Assembly: GCA_032622095.1 (NCBI GenBank)
Contig: CP136066.1
Span: 99,903,319 to 99,967,318, forward strand
Source of the DNA: Siphonodentalium dalli
Taxonomy: Eukaryota; Mollusca; Scaphopoda; Gadilida; Siphonodentaliidae
Length of the DNA: 64,000 nucleotides
Direction: 5' to 3'
Shown one piece after another: positions 33,601 to 44,811 of this stretch. The notes beneath the pieces are model-generated. The model did not search any database and was not told the DNA's origin. It was given only the letters and a program-made list of their open reading frames with translations. A program made the translations under genes and the position numbers. Within the stretch, counting starts at the first letter, position 1. Every line of letters begins with the position of its first letter.

Positions 33601-34897
33601 TATTTTGAAGAGTAATAATCATTCTATTCAAAAACATCCTCAAAAGTTTGACAGAATTTTTTTTTAGTTTGTTCTTGAAAGCACCAGTCTATAACGTCCT
33701 TGATGTTAGATTTTAACAGGCTGCATAGCCAAATAGTTGATAAAACTTGCATTATGAGCAATACATTTTGTGGGAAAACAAATGAATCTTATGTCCTGAA
33801 CACTATCACATTGTAATTATTACTAATAATATATTTTCCCATGCTAACAAATTATCAAATACAAATTCTATTCCCTCAAAGAATTTATAATAACTCCAGC
33901 AAGTCTGAAGAAATCTGCTAGGATCAAATAGGCAAAATACTCTTAAGAAAAAACGCCGAATAGAATTACTTTTACTTCAAAATGATCCCGAACCCTGTTC
34001 GCCAAAGCCGCAACGTCAACAACTACATGTATGTGCAAAAAAATTTATATTTAATTTATGTTCAATATCAATTAGCTACGTATGGTGTACTCACATGAAC
34101 CATTATAGCACTGACCAGCCACTGGAATAATACACAGATGAGCAAATAAATACTGTGGCAACTAGATTGTGTGTTGTTGCAATTGCAGGTATGGATACAT
34201 GTCTAAACTACCTATCTATTATATCTAATTGTGTTTGAACAACAACTGCATTGAACTGATTTCTCTACCGTTCAGAGTTATGAATGCAACGGTTTTCCAC
34301 AGTTAAATGGATGTCCTTGACCTTATGATTTCCTTTGATTTTATTTTATAAAATGGCGTATAATCTTAATACTGCACATGCACGTAATATACGTGTTCGC
34401 AACATGGGGGAAAACCCCAATCAATTTTAATCGATTACTTCGATCATAAAATTGATTATTTTTATAATCGTGATTATCTATTTTAAAAGTAATTGAATGT
34501 TAAATGTTCAACTTTTATAAATGGAGTGCAACACATAGAAATAGGATACTGAATTATATGTCATATGAGATTTTGCGCAGCAAGGTAGGCATTATAACAT
34601 TTAGTAACTATTATTTTCTTTTTCAAGTTTCGTAAACCAGTCCTGATTGAAGCTGACAAGATATATTCCGAGCCGCTGTGTACTGCAGAAGTGGTTCAGT
34701 AGTTGGCAAGCATATACAGAGGCATACCGACTGTAAATGTACTGCAGAGGTAGTTCAGCAGTTGGCAAGCATATGCAGATCATATCGCCTGTAAGTGATT
34801 ATGTGAGTTAAGCGATTATCTCAGTTTCCATTTCATATGCAGATAAAGATGAGTGTCGAGTATTCACATCAGATGGCCCACTTCTGGTCAGCTTACC
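33601..34897. other. Non-coding, no gene seen
   Basis: AT-rich DNA. A short direct repeat (GTACTGCAGANGTGGTTCAG and a diverged partner) occurs near 34680 and 34738. No exon recognised. Confidence 0.4.
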
Positions 34898-35232
34898 AAA
34901 GTCAGAAACTGATAAACTTCAACGTATGATGAACATTGCTGCTCGTATGATTCTTAAGAAGCCTAAATTTTCTGACCTGACACTAATGTTCAAATAACTG
35001 AACTGGCTACCATTTCGAGCCCGTATTGACTATAAAATTGCAGTCTTATGTTGTAAGAAATTTGACTGTCTCTCACCTCTCCCTGCATATATTGAATATC
35101 TTCTTTCGTGCTATGTACCTGGTAAACCAGGCTTAAGTTCTACCGATAAGATGTTACTTGCTGTCCCCAAATGTGACCTAGTTAATTATGGTCGTCGAAA
35201 TATCACAAAGATGCTCCTATCGTTGGACCTTT
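34898..35232 (+). pseudogene. CR1/L2-type LINE fragment (ORF2 C-terminus)
   Basis: The frame reads LPKSETDKLQRMMNIAARMI, then LNWLPFRARIDYKIAVLCC, then LSSTDKMLLAVPKCDLVNYG with RRN. 'LP..xTDKLQR.xN.AAR', 'L.WLP...RI.YK' and 'LRSS...LL.VP' are hallmarks of the C-terminal region of CR1/L2/Rex-like LINE proteins. One nonsense codon (TAA before LNWLP) shows it is dead. The RT core is not present upstream, so this is a strongly 5'-truncated copy. Confidence 0.8.
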
Positions 35233-35629
35233 TGTGAAGTGATCTTATAAGTACATTCAGTTTCAGTTCAAGGGTGAGATGGCCAAGAGAGTGTGGATCA
35301 AAGCTGAGAGTATGGTTCTCGTTGATTATATTTCTTTCAGAGTTGTACTCGTTAGTGAGTCATGAACTTTTGAAGTGTTTTCCTTCACCAAGAGAGGTGG
35401 TAATGCCGCAGCTGTAAGGGAAGGTTGGCGGTCACACACCCTTTAATTATAGAAAATATAGTTTTTTGAATAAGTAATTAACTAAATCGTCTATAAAATA
35501 ACCTTGTTATCTCGATATCAAATACCATTTATTATAGATATCAGGTTAGGCTGTGAGGTGAGGTTGGAGGCCACATAAATATTGTCTTTTTTGTTGTTGC
35601 AATAAAATTTATTGTCATTAAATAAGGAA

Positions 35630-36966
35630 ACAGACATGATCCAAACAATTACAGGCCAATTGCTCTGAGTAGTAATGTTGGAAAACTGTTCAATAAAATT
35701 ATTAACTCTAGAATCGACAACTTTTTTAGAAACAAACAAACTTATAAGCGATAATCAATTCGGATTTAGAAAAAATCGCAGTACAATCGACAGAGCGTTA
35801 GTCTTGCGTACGTTATTGAATAAGAAAAAGAGCAGAAACGACCTCTATATACTGCTTTTGTAGACTTCCAGAAATCATTCGATTCCGTTGATAGATCTAT
35901 TTTATTTACAAAACTTCAAGGTATTGGTGTTAACGGGTAGGTATGTAAATGTAAATTGTTTGACAAATTAATAATGCCTATTCTGTTGTATGGTTGCGAA
36001 ATATGGGCTGCTGAATTGAAATTTCCGTTTGTTGATAAATACCCTCTTGAGCAGACACATTTAAAATTCTGTAAAAATATACTACAACTCAACAGAAAAG
36101 CGTCAAACCATGCTTCGAGGGCTGAACTAGGTCGATACCCCATAGCAATTAATGCCATCGGGAATATGTTCAAATATCTAAATAAACTAAACAACCGGGA
36201 AATATAATACATGATTCGTTCACATAATCTATATTATGTAATCTTCCAACGTGGGACACACATCTTGCAAAAAGCGGTATCAATATATCAGTCTAATAAA
36301 ACGATAGGATACACCGACAAACTTATAATTGAGAGACTAAAATCAGAACTTGTAAATAATTTCAAAAAAACCAAGAATGGTGCTAATAAACTACGAACAT
36401 ATAGAACGTTCAAAGACAAATATGAAATAGAACCATACATCAAACACGTCCGATAACCAACGGCAAGAGAAATGTTCACCGACTGCGTGTAAGCAATCAT
36501 ATATTAGCTATAGAAAAGGGCCGACACACACACAGCCAAAATACAGAATTTGTCTCATGTGTGATGGGGAAAAAAGTTGAAACTGAAAAACATTTCATAA
36601 TGGAATGCAGTGCGTACACTGTCCTCAGGAAAGAATTATTTGATGTTGCTAACACTAATAACATACACTTTACAAACATGAACGATGATGATAAATTCAT
36701 TTTTATAATGAAAAATAAAGATAAAGTAATTATGAATTCCGAGTGCAACATTATCCGGTTATTCTTCCAAAGGAGAACAAATATATATATGGGGAAATGA
36801 AAATTATGGGAAATTTATATTTCATTAAGAATCATATGTAGGATATAGTTATAGGTCTGTTTACTGTTATATGCACATATATTATGTATTAAATTACTTG
36901 TACTTTATGTTATTTGCAACTGCCTGCACTGGTGTATTGTAATAAACTATCTTATCTTATCTTGAA
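35630..36966 (+). pseudogene. Degenerate non-LTR retrotransposon with internal deletion
   Basis: Blocks in order: NNYRPIALSSNVGKLFNKII (about 35650), FGFRKNRSTIDRALVL (about 35760), a diverged TAFVDFQKSFDSVDR (about 35850), then directly LIMPILLYGCEIWAAELK (about 35970), a linker (36211-36456) and a Cys/His end KHFIMECSAYTVLRKELF (about 36590). The YADD region is missing, so a deletion joins palm motif A to the thumb. The 3' end is a (CTTAT)n run at about 36947-36963. Same broad type as the LINE at 26671-28893 but a different subfamily. Confidence 0.85.
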
Positions 36967-38430
36967 TTAGCTCTTGATCTTATTTCTTATGTTGCACACT
37001 CTGCATTCAAATTGAACAAGGGTCCCCTTCTGACCTATGTCGCAGGTATTTGACTCTTTAGCATAAGATAGCCTTAAAATTCATTCGTAAGAGCACTCTT
37101 TAGATGGACACACTACAGAGCGGTACGGATAACGTTACGTTGGCACATTGCGTAACATATGGCAACGCACGTACCGCTCATCCAACATGGACGAGGAAGA
37201 ATTAAGCATTCCTCAAATCGGAAAACAATTTGTGTATAGACTTATATGCAGAAGCCACACTGCTGCCTGTGGAAGACATAGGGCCGGCTATGTGCAACAA
37301 AACGAGTAAACAGCGTCCTCGATCAACATAATGAACTTCTCTATCACTCCGTTAAATTTTCCTGGATTAACGGAGAACGCAGATTCAAAACCAGAAGTAG
37401 CGGCAAAAGATATTCATCGTAAGATATATAGAATCGTGAAGTTATTTTTGAGTAGGTCTTCTTTTATTGGGGCAACTTTCCGGACGTGTTGTGTTCAGAA
37501 ATCAGAGTGAAAAATTATGAATTTGTTTTCAGAAAAAACATTGGTTGGGGGACTGGTAGTACAGCCTTAATAAATGTTGAACTTGAAGATTACGAAAATA
37601 CCCAGCTCAGAATATTTCCTGGCCAGTTTTATTCGCCAGCTGATTACGCATTGATTTGCGAGACAATATGGTTACAATTTTACATAAAGTCATATTATGA
37701 AGAGCCAAGTTTGACCAAGTCCATGTTATGGAACACGCATATCAACGCATATTTGTTTTCGTTTTCGGCCATATAGGTATGAAAAAATTAGTGAAAGACA
37801 CAAAACTATTCTATATTTAAACAAAATGATTTACCCTAAGATCTACTTTTTAGCCAATTTTGAAAATATGTCGAAATATGAAAAAAGACCCATTTTTTAG
37901 GTAAAGATGTCCATAATTATTTTTCTTTCACGAGAAAGCATTTTTTGGTTATGTGACCAGCATGGTGAGATCTACAAAATAGTATTTAAAAACTTAGACC
38001 AATTGAAATGTTCATGAACATCCCTAATATAATTGCATATTTAAAGAATCAACGACATGGAATGATGCATTTAAAACAAGAGCATTGCTAGGGCGTGGTA
38101 ACATATGCCCTTTAGCCATTTCGAATTGTACTGCAGCAAAATAAAATAATAATTTGAGTTTACAAAGTGTATCTGATATACCCCTAATTTAATTTCAATG
38201 CCAAAATGCGGTCAAAAAATGGCCGTAACTCATGTGAAAATAATTGGACATAACCTATATTCGAACTTGGCTTGAAATCTTAGCTGGCAAATACACATAC
38301 CAACTTTGGTTCAGATCAAATAATCCAAACTGGAGTTATCAATCGGAAACCATAACTGTTAACGGACGAAGAATTTGATAATCTGTTTTTCTTCTGTCAC
38401 CAGTGCGTGTATTTCTAGTTATGAAACATA
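36967..38430 (+). other. Mostly non-coding; one unassigned open frame at 37486-37776
   Basis: The frame at 37486 encodes FRKNIGWGTGSTALINVELE and later FPGQFYSPADYALIC over 96 codons. It has no recognised domain, no convincing splice sites and no second copy in the window. The rest is AT-rich without gene signals. Confidence 0.3.
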
Positions 38431-38439
38431 TATAGGCTC

Positions 38440-39432
38440 TCGTTCTGGTTATGTATATTATTGGAAATCATGCAAGGTTTTGTGGAGAAATTACCATTAT
38501 TGTTCATCGGAATGAATCCAAATTTGGTATATTACTTTCTCCCACCAAAACACAGGTCAAGTTCGAACTTGGGTTCTGTCCGACCATGTTTGGCAGAGTT
38601 ATGCCCCTTTTTCGACTCAGAAAATTCAGTTTTTCTTATGTTTTTTTGTTTCCGGATGATAACTCGATTTTGGAATGTTTATACGCAAAACCCGTTTTTT
38701 TGTGGATTACATATATCGAAATACAAGTCCGAATTTCGTTTTAATCCGAATTTTTTTGCGAGAGTTATGGCCCCTTTTTTGACGTAATTTGACTTAGAAA
38801 ATCCCTGAAATTTGTTGTCCGGATGATAACTTTACTAGAGCTTATCGGATTCAATGATAATTTGGTATATTACTTTCTCCCACCAAAATCCAAGTCAAGT
38901 TCGAATTTGGGTTCCATCCGCCAATTTTCCCCAGAGAGGGCGTATTTTGCACGCCCAGCGTAGCTCTTGTTCGACTTAGAAATTGTTTTGCAACATGCAT
39001 AATTTTGTCCGAGCTTTTATGCCTAAATTGTTAGGTCAATGATTTTTAATCTTGGCACTGATATTTAGTACCATGGGGTCGTTCATATCAAAATACATGT
39101 CAAGTTCGAATTTGAGTTGGATCCAATGATTTTTCCCAGAGTTATGGGCCTTTCGACTTTGAAAAACATTTTTTATAATTTTCTGTATGAGGGTACCTTC
39201 ATTGTGTAATCAACTCCTCCTACAGTTTTGATCGTAGCTATTTGAAACTTCAGAGTATTGTTACCCACATATTGGAGATGTGCAACATGTATATAGATGA
39301 CGGAAAATTATTTCTTTACGGAATTATTAACCCTTTCGACAGAACATTTCAACATTTTTTTTAATTTCTTTAACAAAGAGGCGTCGACTTGCCACGTTTT
39401 CGGGGTACACTGTGGTCGGCTGACCCTTATTA
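38440..39432 (+). mobile_element. Helentron-like family 3 units and 3' end
   Basis: Units carrying TTTGGTATATTACTTTCTC, AGGTCAAGTTCGAA and AGAGTTATG-CCCC occur at about 38520, 38690, 38860 and 39095. They end at 39396-39432 with CGGGGTACAC, then GTGGTCGGCTGACC and CTTATT. The same end signature closes family 3 elsewhere (44500-44527 and 60768-60796). The 5' terminus is not identified and a family-2 segment is interleaved near 38985-39080. Confidence 0.45.
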
Positions 39433-39682
39433 TTTCTGGAGTTAGTCCCCTTTTTCGACTTAGAACATTTTTGCAACATGCATGATTTTGTCCGAGCTTT
39501 TATTCCTACATTTTTCGGTCAATGGGGTTAAGATTAGGGTTAGGGTTGTGCAGCTGCAATGGGAACTGTTATTTTTATTATTTTAACTAAATGTTTACTG
39601 ACATGTGAAACATCTTAGTATTTTATAAACACGGGGGGGGGGGGGGGTATCCTTAGTCCCATTGGGACAGTCACACCTCTAG
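39433..39682 (+). mobile_element. Helitron-like element (family 2, copy h5), 3' part
   Basis: The end has a long G-run, GTATCC, the stem GTCCC-ATT-GGGAC, AGTCACACCT and CTAG at 39679-39682. It is directly downstream of the family-3 end, so one element inserted beside or into the other. The G-run (about 39635-39648) corresponds to the GGGGGTAT terminal repeat of the other copies. Confidence 0.6.
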
Positions 39683-41128
39683 TACAAAATATCATTTAAT
39701 GACATGAATCTAGTATTTCTTCGGTGGCCTTGTGTTATTGCCCAATTTGACATCGAACTAGTTGTGATACATATAATCTGATTGTTTACCACATTGTAAG
39801 GTAATGTGGAGAATCATTATTGTTCACCGTATTGAATCTGATCGTGGACCAAGCGCCTAAAATATTATGCATTGTAAATTGTTTTCTCCCCAACATATTT
39901 TGAAGTAATCATTGAGAAACGCTCTTTATCTTAACCGTATTTGGGTATGTTAGTAAATAAATGCTCTTTATACATTTATAGGTCGATCTGATCTCAACGG
40001 GTAGATCTCGACAATCGAAACTACAATATATATAAAAGATTGTACGTGAGAAACAATGTCACTTGATAATAACACATTTTTTTGCCATGATGTCGATGTA
40101 CAGTTTTCTAACTTGCAGTTGAAAAATAAAGTTCTCATGAGCTACTGTTATGTTACAAATGTGCCATTGAAGGAGCTTTCCTCAAAATATGGTACCATAA
40201 TCTTGTGTATCGGTGAGTGGATGACTAGATGATCGCTACAGGCATTTAAAGCATCAACTCACATCGATGTTATCGATTGGCAGGTTGCGTAATTTACATG
40301 TACTAGGCCTAATTATCATTTAACCAAAAGACGTGCGTACTCCTATTATAATATGATGATTAAAATTAATGATTACCTGATACACTACCTGGTGAACTTC
40401 CTCCAGACAAACACAATATTTGACATTGAATTTGTGGAAAAGAAGTTAATTCTATTTTATCATAGTATGGAAATAATTTGGAGTATTTGTATGGGAAATA
40501 GTTGCTAGGATATAATATTGATGTTGAGAATGTTAAAGCCACATGGCGGTTTGCGCTCCAAAATACAAATACTATTATTATTAGCTTATGAATTTTTCCG
40601 GTAACGAAATAGGTCGATAAATATATTCACTATCTTTCTACGAGGATTATGTAACCCAAAAAGACGCACTGAAGTAATGGAAAATGCAACTATGAACAAG
40701 GTGTTTGGGTTCCAAAAAAAAAGGCATTTTCACGACATGGAACAGAAATTAGCGTTCCTTGTTATTCTATTCCTGATATGGTAGCAATAAAGAGCGTTTG
40801 TCTGACTTTGGACGAAAAATTGAAAACGGCTGTGACTTCGGCAAGTGTTTTTTCAAAACATATGAAGCCGGCAATCAATATTTCGTGTATTTATCGACCC
40901 ATCGTATCCGTCCCTCCATATTACGTAGACAAAATTTTGAGGTTCGAAGGAGCCATGTCCGTTTAAATGTTCTCATGTGCCTTGTCCAATCAGTATAGCC
41001 ATGATCATAACTTATGAACTGGAACAGCAGCCAAAATAAAATGCGTTCTAAGAAATTGGATTTATAAATTACACGTGGCCACAAGAATTTATCCTTTGTT
41101 AATTGTTGTAATATTATAAACTGGTGGA
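39683..41128. other. Non-coding; contains repeat copy 40532-40725
   Basis: No exon recognised. The segment 40532-40725 is the second copy of the repeat at 3065-3247. The text AATAAAGAGCGTTTNT near 40787 also appears near 24610, another dispersed repeat. Confidence 0.5.
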
Positions 41129-41985
41129 TTATTTCAAATTTGTAATGAATTTAGCAACTGACCTTTGCAGCAGGTGTTGGTCTGATGTCTGTTTGGTTTC
41201 CTTGCACTGTTGTCGTATATCGGATATGAGCAGTTGGGGACCATCGTCAACATCAGCTGGCCTGGTGTTGTGTAACATGTCTTCAGTGGGGTCATGGTGA
41301 TGGACCAAAGCCTCCCACAAATCTGCATCACTCGCTTCCCATTCTGCTTCCCAATCATTATTAATGGTGACATCTTTGTAGAAGTGGTTCTGCCCCTTCA
41401 GCCACATTAAAGCTGCCACTATTCTTTCTGGACTGATATACTGGTATAAATAGTGCCCTTTATAATGCAGCTTTCTATTCAACGTCAGATGCACAACTTG
41501 AGCTACTGATGGTATTCTCGGCAGGATGGTACAGATCTGCTTCAGTGATGTCGGTATGTTGATGGCCGGTCCTATAATCTTCCTTTGCTTGCATCTAGCA
41601 AGAGCGACCATCTTCTTAAAAGGTATATGCTGCGTTATCAGTCTTGTTTCCAGGCTATTCAAACCCAGTAACTCGTCTGGAATTAATTTTTATTGCAAAT
41701 TATTTGCAATAGCCTGGCATGGTAATTTACCTCTTTTGAGTGTAGCGCAGCAGGTACGACAAATCCACTCATCTCTATTGTCTGTTCTGTTTTCGAGAAC
41801 TGCCTCTGTTTGAGTAGAAAAATCATTTCTCTTCAACGAAGCGAATCACAGATTTTTTGTAGAGAAGGCGATGCCAGCATGTACATGTGTAAATTGGACC
41901 TTCTCTCACCTCCTCTCAGAACTTCACTGTCATGCTTCTATTTGATTGGTTTCCGGACCTCTCACTGAAAAGAGGAATAAACATA
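41129..41985 (-). pseudogene. Helitron protein fragment (DUF6570-type, N-terminal region)
   Basis: On the minus strand the order is GPIYTCTCWHRLLYKKSV (about 41930-41870), a frame change, then NRDEWICRTCCATLKRGK (about 41775-41720), an in-frame TAA, then LLGLNSLETRLITQHIPF and IPSVAQVVHLTLNRKLHYKG in the open frame 41662-41129. 'YxCxxCHRLLF', 'WICxTCxxxLKxGKxPxQ', 'LNxLExRLIxxRIPFMK' and 'KLxYKGHYxYxYIxP' are, from memory, the signature of the domain preceding the Rep/helicase of animal Helitrons. One frameshift and one stop show decay. The Rep HUH motif and helicase are not present. Confidence 0.75.
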
Positions 41986-43765
41986 TTCAGTTGGGTTTTA
42001 ACCAACCTATACTGTTTAGAAAGTAAATAAATAATAGGACACTGTCCGGCAATTGTTTTTATGGAGTTTTGCCCAATTTTTTGCTTGGAATTAACAATGT
42101 TTGCGTTCCCTGCATTATAACGTGAAGGATATTCAAGAGAATTTCATAATATTTGGTATGTGATTAACATTTGATAAAACATTTGATAAAGGCCGCATCT
42201 CTCATCCGATCATAACCAAACTTCATATGGATCTTCGGGCGAACCTCTGCAACATGAGGCATGATTAGGATCACCTCTAAATGAGAGCTATCAAATTTGA
42301 ACAATTTTCACTGAAAAACATGGCTGCCGGCAGCCATCTTGTATTTAATTTTTGCATGACTAAATCCTTAGGCACACCTTATATAGTTAAATAGTTGATT
42401 GTTTAGAGCATTAACTTGCCAACCAGTTAGCAAAGAGATTTCCGGAGGGTAATGACTTGTACTGTTAGGACATCCAGTTTAGTGGTCTTGATGTCCAAAT
42501 CTGCCAAAATTTTGTATCATGAACCATTGAAAAATGTAAATGGACTACCTATACTTTTTTGAGTTCTTTTCAGCTATTATCTATGCTGCTTCATTGTGGA
42601 AAGTCTTGTTGAAAGCTGACTTGAGTGTAAATAGAAGCAATGGATGTAAATTTTGTTGCATTTCTGTTGAGTATGGATGCAAGTTGGTTTGACATTTACA
42701 CAAAATGTCAGACCATCTTTTATCCTTACTATAGAGATCACAACAAAATCAACATCCATTGCTTAACATTTATTTGATACTAAAGAATATTGACTGGAGA
42801 TGTGTAACACACAACGTTCACCACTTCCGCTTGCCTGTGCGCTTCTGTCTTTCATTCTCAACTTGATAGAAAATGTGTATTGTAGATGCATCAATTTATT
42901 GGTTTTACAACCGCCGTAGAATGAGGAAACAACACAATAGTGTGACTCGGCTTATAAACAATTCAGCGTGCTTTTTGTCATAAAGCACTAAAAATTGAAA
43001 AGTTTTGCGAGAATCATTACGAGATTCAATTCGGTGATTCTCGACGAATCTTAAGACCTGCTTTACTTGCATTTTCTCTGACACAAAGGGTGTTTTGTGA
43101 ATAATATCGCATCCATATCATTATTATGCTATACTTTATATTCTTGAGGAAATTACTAGTAGAATAATTTGATCAATGTTATTTCTAAATTATAACCTAC
43201 AACGAAGGCTGCCCGTACCTTTAAAGTGATGTGAAACACTCCGGTGGAGTGATCAGATAGAAATGGAGACTATCTTGCTCAAAATAGTTATTTTTTACAA
43301 TGATCATATCCAAGTTGACAACACACGCCGTCATTCTTGTATATTAATTAAATGCTGTGACTCTTTATGGCGACACCGTTTTTTGTTAGTTTATCACCAA
43401 TAGTTGCGTCCCGAATCGAGAAGTAAATATTTACAATTGAGCGTAGTTCAGACTTATGTTTTCTATGGAGTGGAACGGTCGATTTGCTTGAAATTTTCGT
43501 CGATGTTAGTATAATGCTACATTCCTCCAGTTAACATATCCCCTGAATACTAACTGCTCGGTTTCACGTACCCGAATAAGTCCATAATATGTCTTTAAAG
43601 GGGTACTGTACCATCTCATGTTGTACTCAACAGAATATATACAACAAATGAATGAATTTGAGCCATGGATGAGCGAGTACAAAATACATTCACGTGCTCT
43701 ATGAACGATGCAAACAACATGGTAATGATAATGAAAATAATTTATGAATGGACTCATACATTCAT
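41986..43765. other. Non-coding; solitary family-1 unit at 42190-42380
   Basis: A single family-1-type unit (ACATGGCTGCCGGCAGCC, CATCTTGTATTT, TTTGCATGACTAAATCCTT) lies at 42190-42380 without recognisable Helentron ends. No exon seen in the rest. Confidence 0.5.
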
Positions 43766-43767
43766 TT

Positions 43768-44527
43768 TTGTCCCCTGAAAAAAACATTTCGGGGGACTAT
43801 TAAAATAGCCGGTGTCCGTCGGACCATCCGTCCGGAAATGGTTTCCGGGTGATAACTTTAGTTTAGGTTATTAGATCAAAAGCAAATTTCATAGGTGAGT
43901 TTATCAGACCAAAATACAGATAAAGTTCGAATATGTGTTTGCTCCGCTCGTTCTTGCGAGAGTTATGGCCCTTTTTTTTTTACTTAGAATCTTGTAATTA
44001 TCTGGTTTCCGGATGATAACTTTAGTTTTTGTGATCATATCTGAACCAAATTTGGTATGTGAGTTTATCAGCCCAATATACAGGTCAAGTTCGAATATGG
44101 GTTTTTTGCGAGAGTTTTGGCCCTTTTTCGACTTGGAATCCTGTAAATTTCTGGTTTCCGGATGATAACTTTAGTTTGTATGATCATATCTGAATTAAAT
44201 TTAGTATATTTTATCATCCCAAAATACAGGTCAGGTTCGAATATGGGTTTGCTCTGCCCATTTGTGTGATAGTTATGGCCCTTTTACGACTTAGAATCCT
44301 GTCAATTTCTGGTTTCCGGATGATAACTTTAGTTTGTGTGATCATATCTGAATCAAATTTGGTATATGAGTTTACCAGACCGATATACAGATCAAGTTCG
44401 AATATGGGTACGATCCACCCATTTTTGTCAGGTTGCTTCGGATTTAGGGTCCTTGTTATTTTTTTCAGAAAAGCTGATGCCCCAAAGAAGCCACGTTTTC
44501 GGGGGACACTGACCGGACGGCCTTTTT
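43768..44527 (+). mobile_element. Helentron-like non-autonomous element (family 3, full)
   Basis: The left end TTGTCCCCTGAAA pairs with TTTCGGGGGAC about 20 bases inside. The right end is GTTTTCGGGGGACACTG followed by a short imperfect stem (GACCGGACGGCC) and a T-run. GGGGGACA is the complement of the left TGTCCCC. Inside are about 3.5 units of ~157 bp, marked by GATAACTTTAGT at 43851, 44014, 44164 and 44322. Same plan as families 1 and 2 with different sequence. Confidence 0.6.
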
Positions 44528-44742
44528 CATTATAATAACCCTGTTTTTCCTCATTCATAGAGCACATACAAAGTGTATTTTGCACTATTTCATGGCTCCA
44601 AGTTGTTGCATATATTCTGTTGAGTATCAAAGGAGATTTCCCAAAAATAGTAGGATTTAGGGTACAGTCCCCCGTCACAGAACATCATAAGAATATGTAT
44701 TATTCATTAAACTCAAACATATAAACTGTATAAGTTACTCAC

Positions 44743-44811
44743 TCGTTTTTTCGTTTTCTCGCTCTTCCTAGTCTCATTGATCTGGAGCGTGGTGATTCTG
44801 ATTGAATATTT
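44743..44811 (-). CDS. Mini-exon 4 of 4 (69 nt)
   Basis: Acceptor ATTGCAG (duplicated nearby), donor GTGAGT. The peptide reads NIQSESPRSRSMRLGRARKR then KN. Phase 2 in and out. Confidence 0.5.
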
